From the NCBI GenBank assembly GCA_946497265.1, contig CAMMKL010000104.1, forward strand, positions 1 through 7,331: a DNA stretch of 7,331 nucleotides. The letters run 5' to 3'. Numbering within the stretch: position 1 is the first letter of the stretch; each line of letters opens with the position of its first letter. Of this stretch, positions 1 to 6,321 are shown piece by piece. Under the pieces are notes generated by a model. It did not search any database, had not been told where the DNA came from, and saw only the letters and a program-made list of their open reading frames with translations. Source of the DNA: an uncultured Clostridia bacterium (lineage in GTDB: Bacteria; Bacillota; Clostridia; Oscillospirales; Acutalibacteraceae). Made by a program: the position numbers and the translations under genes.

Positions 1-186
1 CTTGGCGTTGATGGTGAAATAGCCCAGCAGGGCTTTTTTGATATTGGCGTTGGCGGTTTCTGTTGCCGACTGAATGGACAGGCAGGTAAGCATCAGCGTT
101 GCCATGACCAGCAGAAAGATAAGTAGTGTAAGGGTCTTGCCCTTCTTGCGAATGGAATACAGGCAGGCCCGTTTGTACAGGTTCAT
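1..186 (-). CDS. ABC transporter permease, FtsX/MacB-like (N-terminal fragment)
   Basis: Only the first 62 residues are in the window; the rest lies beyond base 1. The protein starts MNLYKRACLYSIRKKGKT, a short basic cytoplasmic segment. A single hydrophobic helix follows (about residues 19-37, LTLLIFLLVMATLMLTCLS), then SIQSATETANANIKKALLG and YFTIN. This order (Arg/Lys-rich start, one helix, then an extracytoplasmic region opening with Ala/Asn-rich helix and a G-x-F-x-I-like motif) is typical of FtsX-family permeases of peptide-antibiotic or lipid-type ABC exporters in Firmicutes. The ATG at 186 is preceded by AAGGTGG (194-200) at 7 nt. The start overlaps, as ATGA, the stop of a possible 15-residue ORF. 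No ATPase gene precedes it in the window, although a partner ATPase is expected for this family; it may lie downstream. The substrate cannot be told from this fragment. Confidence 0.8.
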   Translation of the reverse strand, partial: MNLYKRACLYSIRKKGKTLTLLIFLLVMATLMLTCLSIQSATETANANIKKALLGYFTINAK

Positions 187-230
187 TCCTCGACCACCTT
201 ATTTCGTTCCAGTAAAAGCAGTGGGTTCAC
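183..230 (-). CDS. possible 15-residue leader peptide coupled to the ABC permease
   Basis: A GTG codon at 230 sits 6 nt after a full AGGAGGT (237-243), which is the best ribosome binding site in the 187-500 stretch. It opens the ORF VNPLLLLERNKVVEE. Its TGA overlaps the permease ATG in an ATGA, the usual layout for translational coupling, and the permease's own AAGGTGG lies inside the ORF. Nothing in the peptide matches a family I know. The Leu-4 run is suggestive of a leader but could be chance. The reading frame stays open well upstream, past the heptamer repeats, but that part does not look like protein. The alternative is that the AGGAGGT is fortuitous and only the permease is translated. 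Confidence 0.35.
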   Translation of the reverse strand: MNPLLLLERNKVVEE

Positions 231-324
231 TTGTGTACCTCCTAACGTAGTTTTTCGCTGGGAAGCGTGAATGGTATTCCTAGCGGTCCCGTTTGCCGGG
301 CACACCCTTATGGTACACGACGAA

Positions 325-364
325 GGTGGAGCCCCGGTGGAGATAAGATATTGTTTAGGTGGAG
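325..364 (-). promoter_or_regulatory. three helically phased CTCCACC direct repeats (possible regulator site)
   Basis: The heptamer CTCCACC (GGTGGAG on the plus strand) occurs at 358-364, 336-342 and 325-331. The start-to-start distances are 22 and 11 bp, so all three copies face the same side of the helix. They lie between the terminator of the upstream unit and the permease, about 95-135 bp before the possible leader start. Direct repeats spaced by about one turn are a common form of site for OmpR-family response regulators, which often control FtsX-type exporters. The link to any regulator here is inference. I found no convincing -35/-10 pair just downstream. Confidence 0.3.
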
Positions 365-370
365 TTGGTA

Positions 371-412
371 TAACAAAAGCCGAGGGGCTTTCGCAGGGAA
401 AACCTCTCGGCT
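371..412 (-). terminator. rho-independent terminator of the abrB-DUF998 unit
   Basis: Read on the minus strand, AGCCGAGAGG (403-412) pairs with CCCCTCGGCT (378-387) over 10 positions, one of them a G-U pair, around a 15-nt loop. TTTTGTT follows immediately. It lies about 90 nt after the stop of the DUF998-type gene and before the ABC permease control region, so it separates the two transcription units. Confidence 0.75.
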
Positions 413-500
413 ATGTGGAAAGATATGCAATTTTTGTAGGGCAAAGTTGGATTAAAGTACAGGTCAGCCACCTTGATCATATAATATTCGCTCATCAGCT

Positions 501-1118
501 TTACTTCCAATAGCAAAGCCCTACAATCGGTAGGTACATACTTAAGAGGGAGAGTCTTTGCCATAGTCCCTCCCATGCAAGAATAGTCCCTCTATACTTC
601 GGCTTATCAGCCATAACAAACAGTACAAAAAATCCTATTGCTAAAACAAAGCAAATGAAAGATAACATACCCAACCATTCGTTCGATATTTTAAAGAAAT
701 ACAATCCAATTAACAAAGGAGCAAACGCTAAAAGCGAAAAGCCAATTGCAGAACCATAACCATGTATTTTTGCGGAGAGAGTTTTGATGTTTTTTGTTTC
801 TCCCACTGAAAAACTTCCAGAAAGGATACAACCACCTATGGCATAAATCATGATGACAGAAGAAAGCAAGGTCGATATAAGGTTCGATGTTCTGGCAACG
901 GTAGCGAAAAGTTGTAAACTACTGATAAAAGTCGCAACTCCAAAAACAACCAGCCAAATATTATAAATTAGATGTAACGGTGATTTTGAATTTCCTAAAA
1001 CACTCATTACTTGCGTCAAATGATTATAGCCTTTGTAAGTAGGCGCTAATAGAAATGGGATAATCAAATCCATGGCCAGAAGAAAAGGCAAAATATTCAA
1101 AAGACTATTTTCCATCAT
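501..1118 (-). CDS. DUF998-type integral membrane protein
   Basis: A 205-residue protein with six predicted membrane helices at about residues 6-26, 51-74, 80-101, 119-142, 148-170 and 186-203. It has no signal peptide apart from the first helix. Family-like features are YNHLTQVMSVLG (31-42) after helix 1, a Gly/Ser-rich stretch GGCILSGSFS (95-104), AKIHGYGSA (116-124) opening helix 4, and EGLWQRL (183-189) before the last helix. Together with the length these fit DUF998 (a widespread family of unknown biochemical function). The first of two ATGs (1118) is chosen because GAGGAG (1125-1130) stands 6 nt before it. The gene starts 14 nt inside the end of the AbrB-type gene, so the two are co-transcribed and probably translationally coupled. 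Base composition is more AT-rich than in groEL or the methyltransferase. The family call is fairly confident; the cellular role is unknown. Confidence 0.8.
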   Translation of the reverse strand: MMENSLLNILPFLLAMDLIIPFLLAPTYKGYNHLTQVMSVLGNSKSPLHLIYNIWLVVFGVATFISSLQLFATVARTSNLISTLLSSVIMIYAIGGCILSGSFSVGETKNIKTLSAKIHGYGSAIGFSLLAFAPLLIGLYFFKISNEWLGMLSFICFVLAIGFFVLFVMADKPKYRGTILAWEGLWQRLSLLSMYLPIVGLCYWK

Positions 1119-1344
1119 GAAGTTCTCCTCTGAAATGGCCTAAGCCTTTCAAAATCTTTACGGCAACTTCTTTCATAACATCAGCTTTGACTACCGCAAT
1201 TCCTTGTTCTTCATCACCTAAAACTAGCAAAGTGTCACCAGGGTTAATATCAAATATTTCCCTTGCTTCTTTTGGAATGACGATTTGTCCACGTTCTCCT
1301 ACTTTGACTGTCCCGAATATGTGTTTCCCTTTTGGCATTGCCAT
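1105..1344 (-). CDS. AbrB/MazE/SpoVT-type DNA-binding regulator
   Basis: A 79-residue protein dominated by a swapped-hairpin AbrB domain at about residues 10-55. The hallmark GERGQIVIPKEAREIFDINP is followed by GDTLLVLGDEEQGIAVVKAD. Such proteins dimerise by interleaving hairpins and bind DNA or, as MazE types, act as antitoxins. No toxin gene is adjacent; the partner is a DUF998-type membrane protein overlapping by 14 nt, so a transcription factor is the more likely role. Two in-frame ATGs exist, at 1344 and 1338. The first is preferred because AAGGAG (1355-1360) is 10 nt before it and 16 nt before the second. A near-consensus promoter and an inverted repeat just upstream suggest strong expression limited by autoregulation (inference). 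The 24 C-terminal residues lie outside the domain and show no known motif. Confidence 0.88.
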   Translation of the reverse strand: MAMPKGKHIFGTVKVGERGQIVIPKEAREIFDINPGDTLLVLGDEEQGIAVVKADVMKEVAVKILKGLGHFRGELHDGK

Positions 1345-1366
1345 TACCTTTCAGCTCCTTATATTC

Positions 1367-1394
1367 ATATTTTTCATACCAACATGAAAAGTAT
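1367..1394 (-). promoter_or_regulatory. inverted repeat over the abrB start site, candidate operator
   Basis: TTTTCAT (1371-1377) and ATGAAAA (1384-1390) form a perfect 7-bp inverted repeat around ACCAAC. Including the flanks (ATA at 1367-1369 and TAT at 1392-1394), 10 of 11 positions of each arm match. The element overlaps the -10 hexamer (1390-1395) and the expected transcription start, where a bound protein would block initiation. AbrB-domain proteins prefer AT-rich symmetric sites, so autorepression by the downstream gene product is the natural proposal. As RNA the same arms could form only a weak A-U-rich hairpin. Confidence 0.45.
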
Positions 1395-1418
1395 ACAATA
1401 AAACAAAGCTATTGTCAA
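1390..1418 (-). promoter_or_regulatory. near-consensus sigma-A promoter of the abrB-DUF998 unit
   Basis: On the minus strand TTGACA (1413-1418, exact -35 consensus) is followed after 17 bp by TATACT (1390-1395, five of six -10 bases). The start site should fall near 1382-1384, giving a 5' leader of about 40 nt with AAGGAG near its end. It is the strongest promoter match in the window. Confidence 0.85.
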
Positions 1419-1424
1419 TCCAAC

Positions 1425-1938
1425 TTTACTCTCTCGAAAAAATGCGTAAACCATCCCATCTTCTTTGTTCTCCATGCTGTGGGGAATCCCATAATGACCG
1501 AACATGATTATAATGATATAAAAGCCTCATATTGCTGCCGTCGCTGTACCAACGCAAAGTAAAACCCGAATAAATAAATGTAGGCATCCTCCAGCGTTGC
1601 TTTGCAAGGCCAACAGTCTATTTGCGGATGTAACAACTGATTATTTTCATTAGTAATTTACCGTTTACAAATTGTTTCGATGAGATATGACATTGTCGTT
1701 CTATTATTTCTGGCTTCATTTTCATCCAATACTTTGCAATTCCAAATATGGCCTGGACCTGCTCAATTAGTTCGGTCATGCTGCCTGCATAAAAAGATAT
1801 CCTTTATCAGCCCGGATATCTGCTAATGACATACCATCTGCTTTTGCGCCAATTCTCAGAACCTTTTTTATATCCCGTTTTTTAGTCCTATTATTATGTA
1901 ATCTTCATTTTTTAATATTCTAATAATGAGTTTAGATG
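1425..1938. other. 514-bp AT-rich intergenic stretch without a recognised gene
   Basis: Between the abrB promoter and the groEL terminator no ORF of 60 codons or more is likely to be real. The stretch is rich in A and T, unlike groEL. It holds short minus-strand frames at 1426-1587, 1618-1779 and 1776-1904, none of which I recognise. No tRNA, strong hairpin, riboswitch core or terminal inverted repeat was seen. Decayed coding sequence or inserted junction DNA would explain it. Confidence 0.5.
1618..1904 (-). pseudogene. possible remnant of two coupled small genes
   Basis: An open frame from 1904 to a TGA at 1776 encodes a tail ending VLRIGAKADGMSLADIRADK then GYLFMQAA. It has no good start codon and no ribosome binding site, and is cut off upstream by an in-frame stop (1905-1907), so it looks like the C-terminus of a 5'-truncated gene. 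Its stop overlaps as ATGA the start of a second frame (1779-1618, 53 residues) that begins MTELIEQVQAIFGIAKYWMK and ends KLLMKIISCYIRK. Both read more like protein than neighbouring random frames, and the ATGA overlap is typical of operons. I recognise neither. The second frame has no strong ribosome binding site (an AAAGGA is about 17 nt away), so chance remains quite possible. Confidence 0.22.
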
Positions 1939-1981
1939 AAAAGCCGTACGACGCGGAACGATTCCGCGTCGTACGGCTTTT
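1939..1981 (-). terminator. groESL terminator, perfect 20-bp hairpin
   Basis: The arms 1939-1958 and 1962-1981 are perfect reverse complements around a 3-nt loop (core GCCGTACGACGCGGAA). The ends are A4 and T4, so the element can terminate in either direction. On the minus strand it lies 41 nt after the groEL stop and the stem is followed by TTTTC. The GC-rich perfect stem stands out against the AT-rich DNA beside it. Confidence 0.85.
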
Positions 1982-2022
1982 TGAAATTCTGTATCCAGAA
2001 AAAATTCTTAACAGGCGTCGAA

Positions 2023-3648
<1,626 letters not shown>

Positions 3649-3701
3649 AATTTATCTGCCTCCTAAACTTTAAAACTGTAACAGCATACTCCGGAAAAGA
3701 A

Positions 3702-3986
3702 TTACTCTACAATAGCCAGAATGTCGGACTGGCGGGTAATGGTATATTCCTCGCCATCCAGCTTGACTTCCGTACCAGCGTATTTGCTGGCAATTACCCG
3801 GTCGCCTACCTTAAGATACATATCAACCTGTTTGCCGTCTACCATTCCTCCAGGACCTACCGCAACCACCGAAGCGATCTGAGGTTTTTCCTGCGCAGCG
3901 CTGGCAAGGACGATACCACTTTTTGTGGTTTCCTCTGCTTCCTCCATTTTGATGACCACTCTGTCGGCCAATGGTTTAATCGTCAT
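3702..3986 (-). CDS. groES: co-chaperonin GroES (Hsp10)
   Basis: A 94-residue protein of normal family length. It forms the heptameric lid that caps GroEL and releases substrate into the folding chamber. MTIKPLADRVVIK is the standard N-terminus. The mobile loop spans about residues 17-35 with the hydrophobic GroEL-contact tripeptide IVL (25-27). GPGG (45-48) and the VGDRVIASKYAGTEVKLDGEEY region are also typical. The ATG at 3986 is 9 nt after AAGGAGG (3996-4002). It is the first gene of the groESL operon, about 50 nt behind the CIRCE element, and so under HrcA-type heat-shock control. Confidence 0.99.
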   Translation of the reverse strand: MTIKPLADRVVIKMEEAEETTKSGIVLASAAQEKPQIASVVAVGPGGMVDGKQVDMYLKVGDRVIASKYAGTEVKLDGEEYTITRQSDILAIVE

Positions 3987-4034
3987 AATTGATTGCCTCC
4001 TTAAAGCAATAAAATAATAGATTGAGCAATTTCT

Positions 4035-4061
4035 TTAGCACTCCTTCTAACTGAGTGCTAA
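4035..4061 (-). promoter_or_regulatory. CIRCE operator (HrcA binding site)
   Basis: TTAGCACTC (4035-4043), nine bases, then GAGTGCTAA (4053-4061) is an exact match to the CIRCE consensus with its standard N9 spacer. HrcA binds this repeat and represses groESL and dnaK operons until heat or misfolded protein titrates its GroE-dependent activity. Here it lies 4 bp after the -10 hexamer, covering the start site. hrcA itself is not in the window. Confidence 0.98.
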
Positions 4062-4065
4062 ACTT

Positions 4066-4094
4066 ATTTTAGCCAGATCAATTGGAAAAATCAA
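4066..4094 (-). promoter_or_regulatory. sigma-A-like promoter of groESL
   Basis: On the minus strand TTGATT (4089-4094) and TAAAAT (4066-4071) are separated by 17 bp. They match four and five of the six consensus bases. Start sites would fall inside the CIRCE element, the normal arrangement for HrcA repression. Confidence 0.75.
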
Positions 4095-4243
4095 GTAGAT
4101 TTTTTCAGTTTCATAGATTATTTACATTTCATGCGATTTTCATTCAAAAAAATAGACCTTTTAAAAACTTTTTCTTTTCGCCGTAACAAAATCACCCGGT
4201 TTACAGGACTATTTCCGACTTACTTTCCAGTTCAAACGCATTG

Positions 4244-4266
4244 AAAAAACATAGGAAGCGCCCTAT
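4244..4266 (-). terminator. weak terminator candidate after the methyltransferase gene
   Basis: On the minus strand ATAGG (4262-4266) and CCTAT (4251-4255) can pair around a 6-nt loop, followed by G and a run of six T (4244-4249). The T-run is good but the stem is only 5 bp. The element lies 33 nt after the stop codon and upstream of the groESL promoter, where a terminator is expected. Confidence 0.4.
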
Positions 4267-4298
4267 TCCGTTGAACAACGCTTGAAAGCCATCCTCTC

Positions 4299-5426
4299 TT
4301 ATGGGCGAAGGGGCTTAAAGTATTGGTACACCTGGCATTTTATCATCCCATTGTACAGCTTGCGGCGTTTGTCCGATTTGCGGCCAAAACAAGCTTCAAA
4401 ATCTTCATCGGGGCTGATGACGGTATAACTCCAGCCCGGTTTTGGCTCGAACACACGGCCCATTATACGATAAAGCTCCTCAGCTTGCCGTACATCGAGC
4501 AGGCGCTCCCCGTAGGGAGGGTTGCAAATCACCGTACCACGATCGCCCTCCGCTTGAAAACCGCGCAGGTCTCGCTTTTCTACCTGGATGCGGTTGGCCA
4601 CACCCGCTTTGGCGGCGTTTGCGCGTGTAAGCTCCAGCGCTTCCCCGTCAATATCATAGGCAAACGCGGCAAACGGCGCATCCCAGCGGATGAGATCCTG
4701 CGCGCGCTCGCGTTCCTGCCTCCAAATTTGAGCAGGTATTGCCTCCCATCCCTCGGCGGCAAATCGACGATGCAAACCGGGAGCGATGCGCAGCGCCTGC
4801 ATAGCCGCCTCTATGGCAATCGTTCCGGAACCACAGCAGGGGTCTATTACCGTGGAATACGGCCTCACCCGTGCAAGGCTTACCATAGCGGCAGCCAGCG
4901 TTTCCTTGATTGGGGCACTGTTGCTGTTCTCCCGGTACCCTCGCTTGTGCAGGCCCGCGCCGGTCGCATCCAGCATGACGCTCACTTGGTCTTTAAAGAT
5001 CAAAAACTGTATTTGGTGGAGAGGGCCGGTTTCTTCAAACCAAGATATCCTTTCGTTTTGTTTTAGGCGTTCCACCACGGCTTTCTTGATGATTGCCTGA
5101 CAATCAGGAACACTGGAAAGCTTGGAATTAAGGGAACGCCCTTTCACTGGAAAAGCGTCTTTCCGGCCAATCCATGCTTCCCAGGGCAACGCCTTCACCC
5201 CTTGGAACAGCTCTTCAAAGCTGTGGGCTTCAAAGGTACCCATCAATACCAAGGCGCGCTCTGCAAAACGGGAGCACAAGTTGGCGCGTGCCAAAATTTC
5301 CAATCCGCCGGAAAACAAGACCCTGCCGTTTTGGGCTTGTACTTGTTTGGCCTCCAAAAAACGCAATTCATCTGCAACCAAGCCCTCTACCCCCAACAGA
5401 CAGGGGCTGACATATTGATATTCCAT
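4299..5426 (-). CDS. THUMP-domain class I SAM-dependent RNA methyltransferase (RlmL/YpsC-like)
   Basis: A 375-residue protein in two parts. Residues 1-155 are the N-terminal ferredoxin-like plus THUMP RNA-binding region (YVSPCLLGVEGLVADEL at the start, KGRSLNSKLSSVPDCQ in THUMP). Residues 156-375 are a Rossmann-fold methyltransferase. Catalytic-domain marks are LHKRGYRENSNSAPIKETLA (159-178), the SAM-binding loop DPCCGSGT (195-202), an acidic residue in YDIDGEAL (257-264), and the amino-methylating motif NPPY (302-305) used for exocyclic amines. This is the architecture of RlmL N-terminal-type enzymes that make N2-methylguanosine in 23S rRNA, and of B. subtilis YpsC. The exact target base is not determinable. 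The ATG at 5426 has GGGAG 11 nt upstream, a modest site. Terminators on both sides suggest a single-gene unit, but I saw no clear promoter in 5427-5539. Confidence 0.93.
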   Translation of the reverse strand: MEYQYVSPCLLGVEGLVADELRFLEAKQVQAQNGRVLFSGGLEILARANLCSRFAERALVLMGTFEAHSFEELFQGVKALPWEAWIGRKDAFPVKGRSLNSKLSSVPDCQAIIKKAVVERLKQNERISWFEETGPLHQIQFLIFKDQVSVMLDATGAGLHKRGYRENSNSAPIKETLAAAMVSLARVRPYSTVIDPCCGSGTIAIEAAMQALRIAPGLHRRFAAEGWEAIPAQIWRQERERAQDLIRWDAPFAAFAYDIDGEALELTRANAAKAGVANRIQVEKRDLRGFQAEGDRGTVICNPPYGERLLDVRQAEELYRIMGRVFEPKPGWSYTVISPDEDFEACFGRKSDKRRKLYNGMIKCQVYQYFKPLRP

Positions 5427-5539
5427 CCCGTTATCTTCTCCCTTTTCCTATTTTCTGATTTTCTTCCGAAGGTAACCTGCAAATAATAGAAATATTCCAA
5501 AACCAAGGCTGCAGGCGTATAAGGAACCTTGCCGGCCGC

Positions 5540-5569
5540 AAAAAAGGGGACGGAGCAATCCGTCCCCTT
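5540..5569 (-). terminator. hpf rho-independent terminator
   Basis: On the minus strand AAGGGGACGGA and TCCGTCCCCTT form a perfect 11-bp stem (5559-5569 with 5544-5554) around a 4-nt loop, continued by a run of T to 5540. It lies 55 nt after the hpf stop and separates hpf from the methyltransferase gene. Confidence 0.9.
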
Positions 5570-5623
5570 GCTGAAATGGGCCTTAATCTTCAGCTACGAA
5601 GCTGCAACCTTTTCATGATATGT

Positions 5624-6163
5624 TTACTCCACTTCCGGCTCCAACAGGCCGTAGGTTCCATCCTTGCGCCGGTATACGACATTAATTTCCCCTGTTGAAG
5701 CATTGCGATACATATAAAACTGATGGCCGACCATATTCATCTGCAAGATGGCTTCCTCCGCATCAAGCGGCTTTACCGGGAAATGCTTGGAACGGACAAT
5801 CTGATATTCCGTTTCTTCCGGCTCTTCCGCAGCAACATCTTCCTGCGCGATGAAATCGTCCAGCACACCGGAGCGAACCTTCTTTTCCAAACGGGTTTTA
5901 TTCTTACGGATCTGCCGGCCCAACGCGGCAATGACTTCATCCAGGGCGTCGTTCATTTCCAAGGAAGTATTCTCGGCACGATATACCATGCCGCCTTGGC
6001 GAATCGTCACTTCTACCGTCTGACGGTTTTTCTCCATGGTAACGGTAACATTGGCGACGGCATCTTCTCCAAAAATCCGGTTGAATTTGGACAGCTTCTT
6101 TTCTACAAGTTCTTTAAAATGATTGTGCAGAGTAACTTTTCTGCCGGTAATGGTAATTTTCAT
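5624..6163 (-). CDS. hpf: ribosome hibernation promoting factor, long form
   Basis: A 179-residue long-form HPF, which binds the 30S decoding centre and joins 70S ribosomes into inactive 100S dimers in stationary phase or stress. Residues 1-100 are the S30AE/HPF domain (MKITITGRKVTLHNHFKELV, then EKKLSKFNRIFGEDAVANVT). An acidic linker, ending EEPEETEY, runs to about 120. Residues 121-177 are the dimerisation domain, with conserved KHFPVKPLDAEEAILQMNMV, GHQFYMYRN, and VVYRRKDGTYGLLEP. The two-domain form is typical of Firmicutes and differs from the short HPF of enterobacteria. The ATG at 6163 is 8 nt after AAGGAGG (6172-6178). The gene has its own promoter region and a strong terminator. Confidence 0.97.
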   Translation of the reverse strand: MKITITGRKVTLHNHFKELVEKKLSKFNRIFGEDAVANVTVTMEKNRQTVEVTIRQGGMVYRAENTSLEMNDALDEVIAALGRQIRKNKTRLEKKVRSGVLDDFIAQEDVAAEEPEETEYQIVRSKHFPVKPLDAEEAILQMNMVGHQFYMYRNASTGEINVVYRRKDGTYGLLEPEVE

Positions 6164-6239
6164 ATAACCGTCCTCCTTTTTGATTCATACAGGCTGAAAT
6201 GAATACTGTATTGTATTGATTCATCCATTGCTCATTTAT

Positions 6240-6280
6240 ATTATAACACATTATACAAAAAATGGAAAGGGGTTCTGCAA
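6240..6280 (-). promoter_or_regulatory. hpf promoter region with two TATAAT hexamers
   Basis: Two exact TATAAT hexamers lie 10 bp apart on the minus strand, at 6250-6255 and 6240-6245. The first has TTGCAG (6275-6280) at a long 19-bp spacing. The second has TTTCCA (6263-6268) at 17 bp. Neither -35 is strong, so either or both may be used. The transcript would have a leader of about 70 nt. I cannot exclude a stress sigma factor reading the same region. Confidence 0.55.
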
Positions 6281-6321
6281 ATTTTAAAACCAGCTACCAT
6301 CCAACTGTCCCAAATCGTGTG

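Noticed and set aside
187..500. Riboswitch or tRNA before the ABC permease
   Set aside because: No conserved riboswitch core, T-box motif or cloverleaf could be traced; only the terminator, the heptamers and the short leader frame are supported.
271..576. Small overlapping ORFs on both strands near the first terminator
   Set aside because: They run through the terminator hairpin, the heptamer repeats and the end of the DUF998-type gene, and their translations look random.
1105..1344. AbrB-type gene as a MazE antitoxin of a toxin-antitoxin pair
   Set aside because: The overlapping partner is a 205-residue six-helix membrane protein, not a MazF or PIN-type toxin. A repressor with its membrane partner fits better.
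1426..1587. 53-residue minus-strand frame beginning MPTFIYSGFTLRWYS
   Set aside because: Unrecognised, and its only ribosome-like site abuts the ATG too closely. It ends next to the -35 of the abrB promoter. Kept only as part of the intergenic description.
4323..5066. 247-codon plus-strand ORF
   Set aside because: Antisense to the RNA methyltransferase, with no family signature and no ribosome binding site of note.
5723..6202. 159-codon plus-strand ORF
   Set aside because: Antisense to hpf; the translation resembles no protein and starts inside the conserved hpf dimerisation domain.
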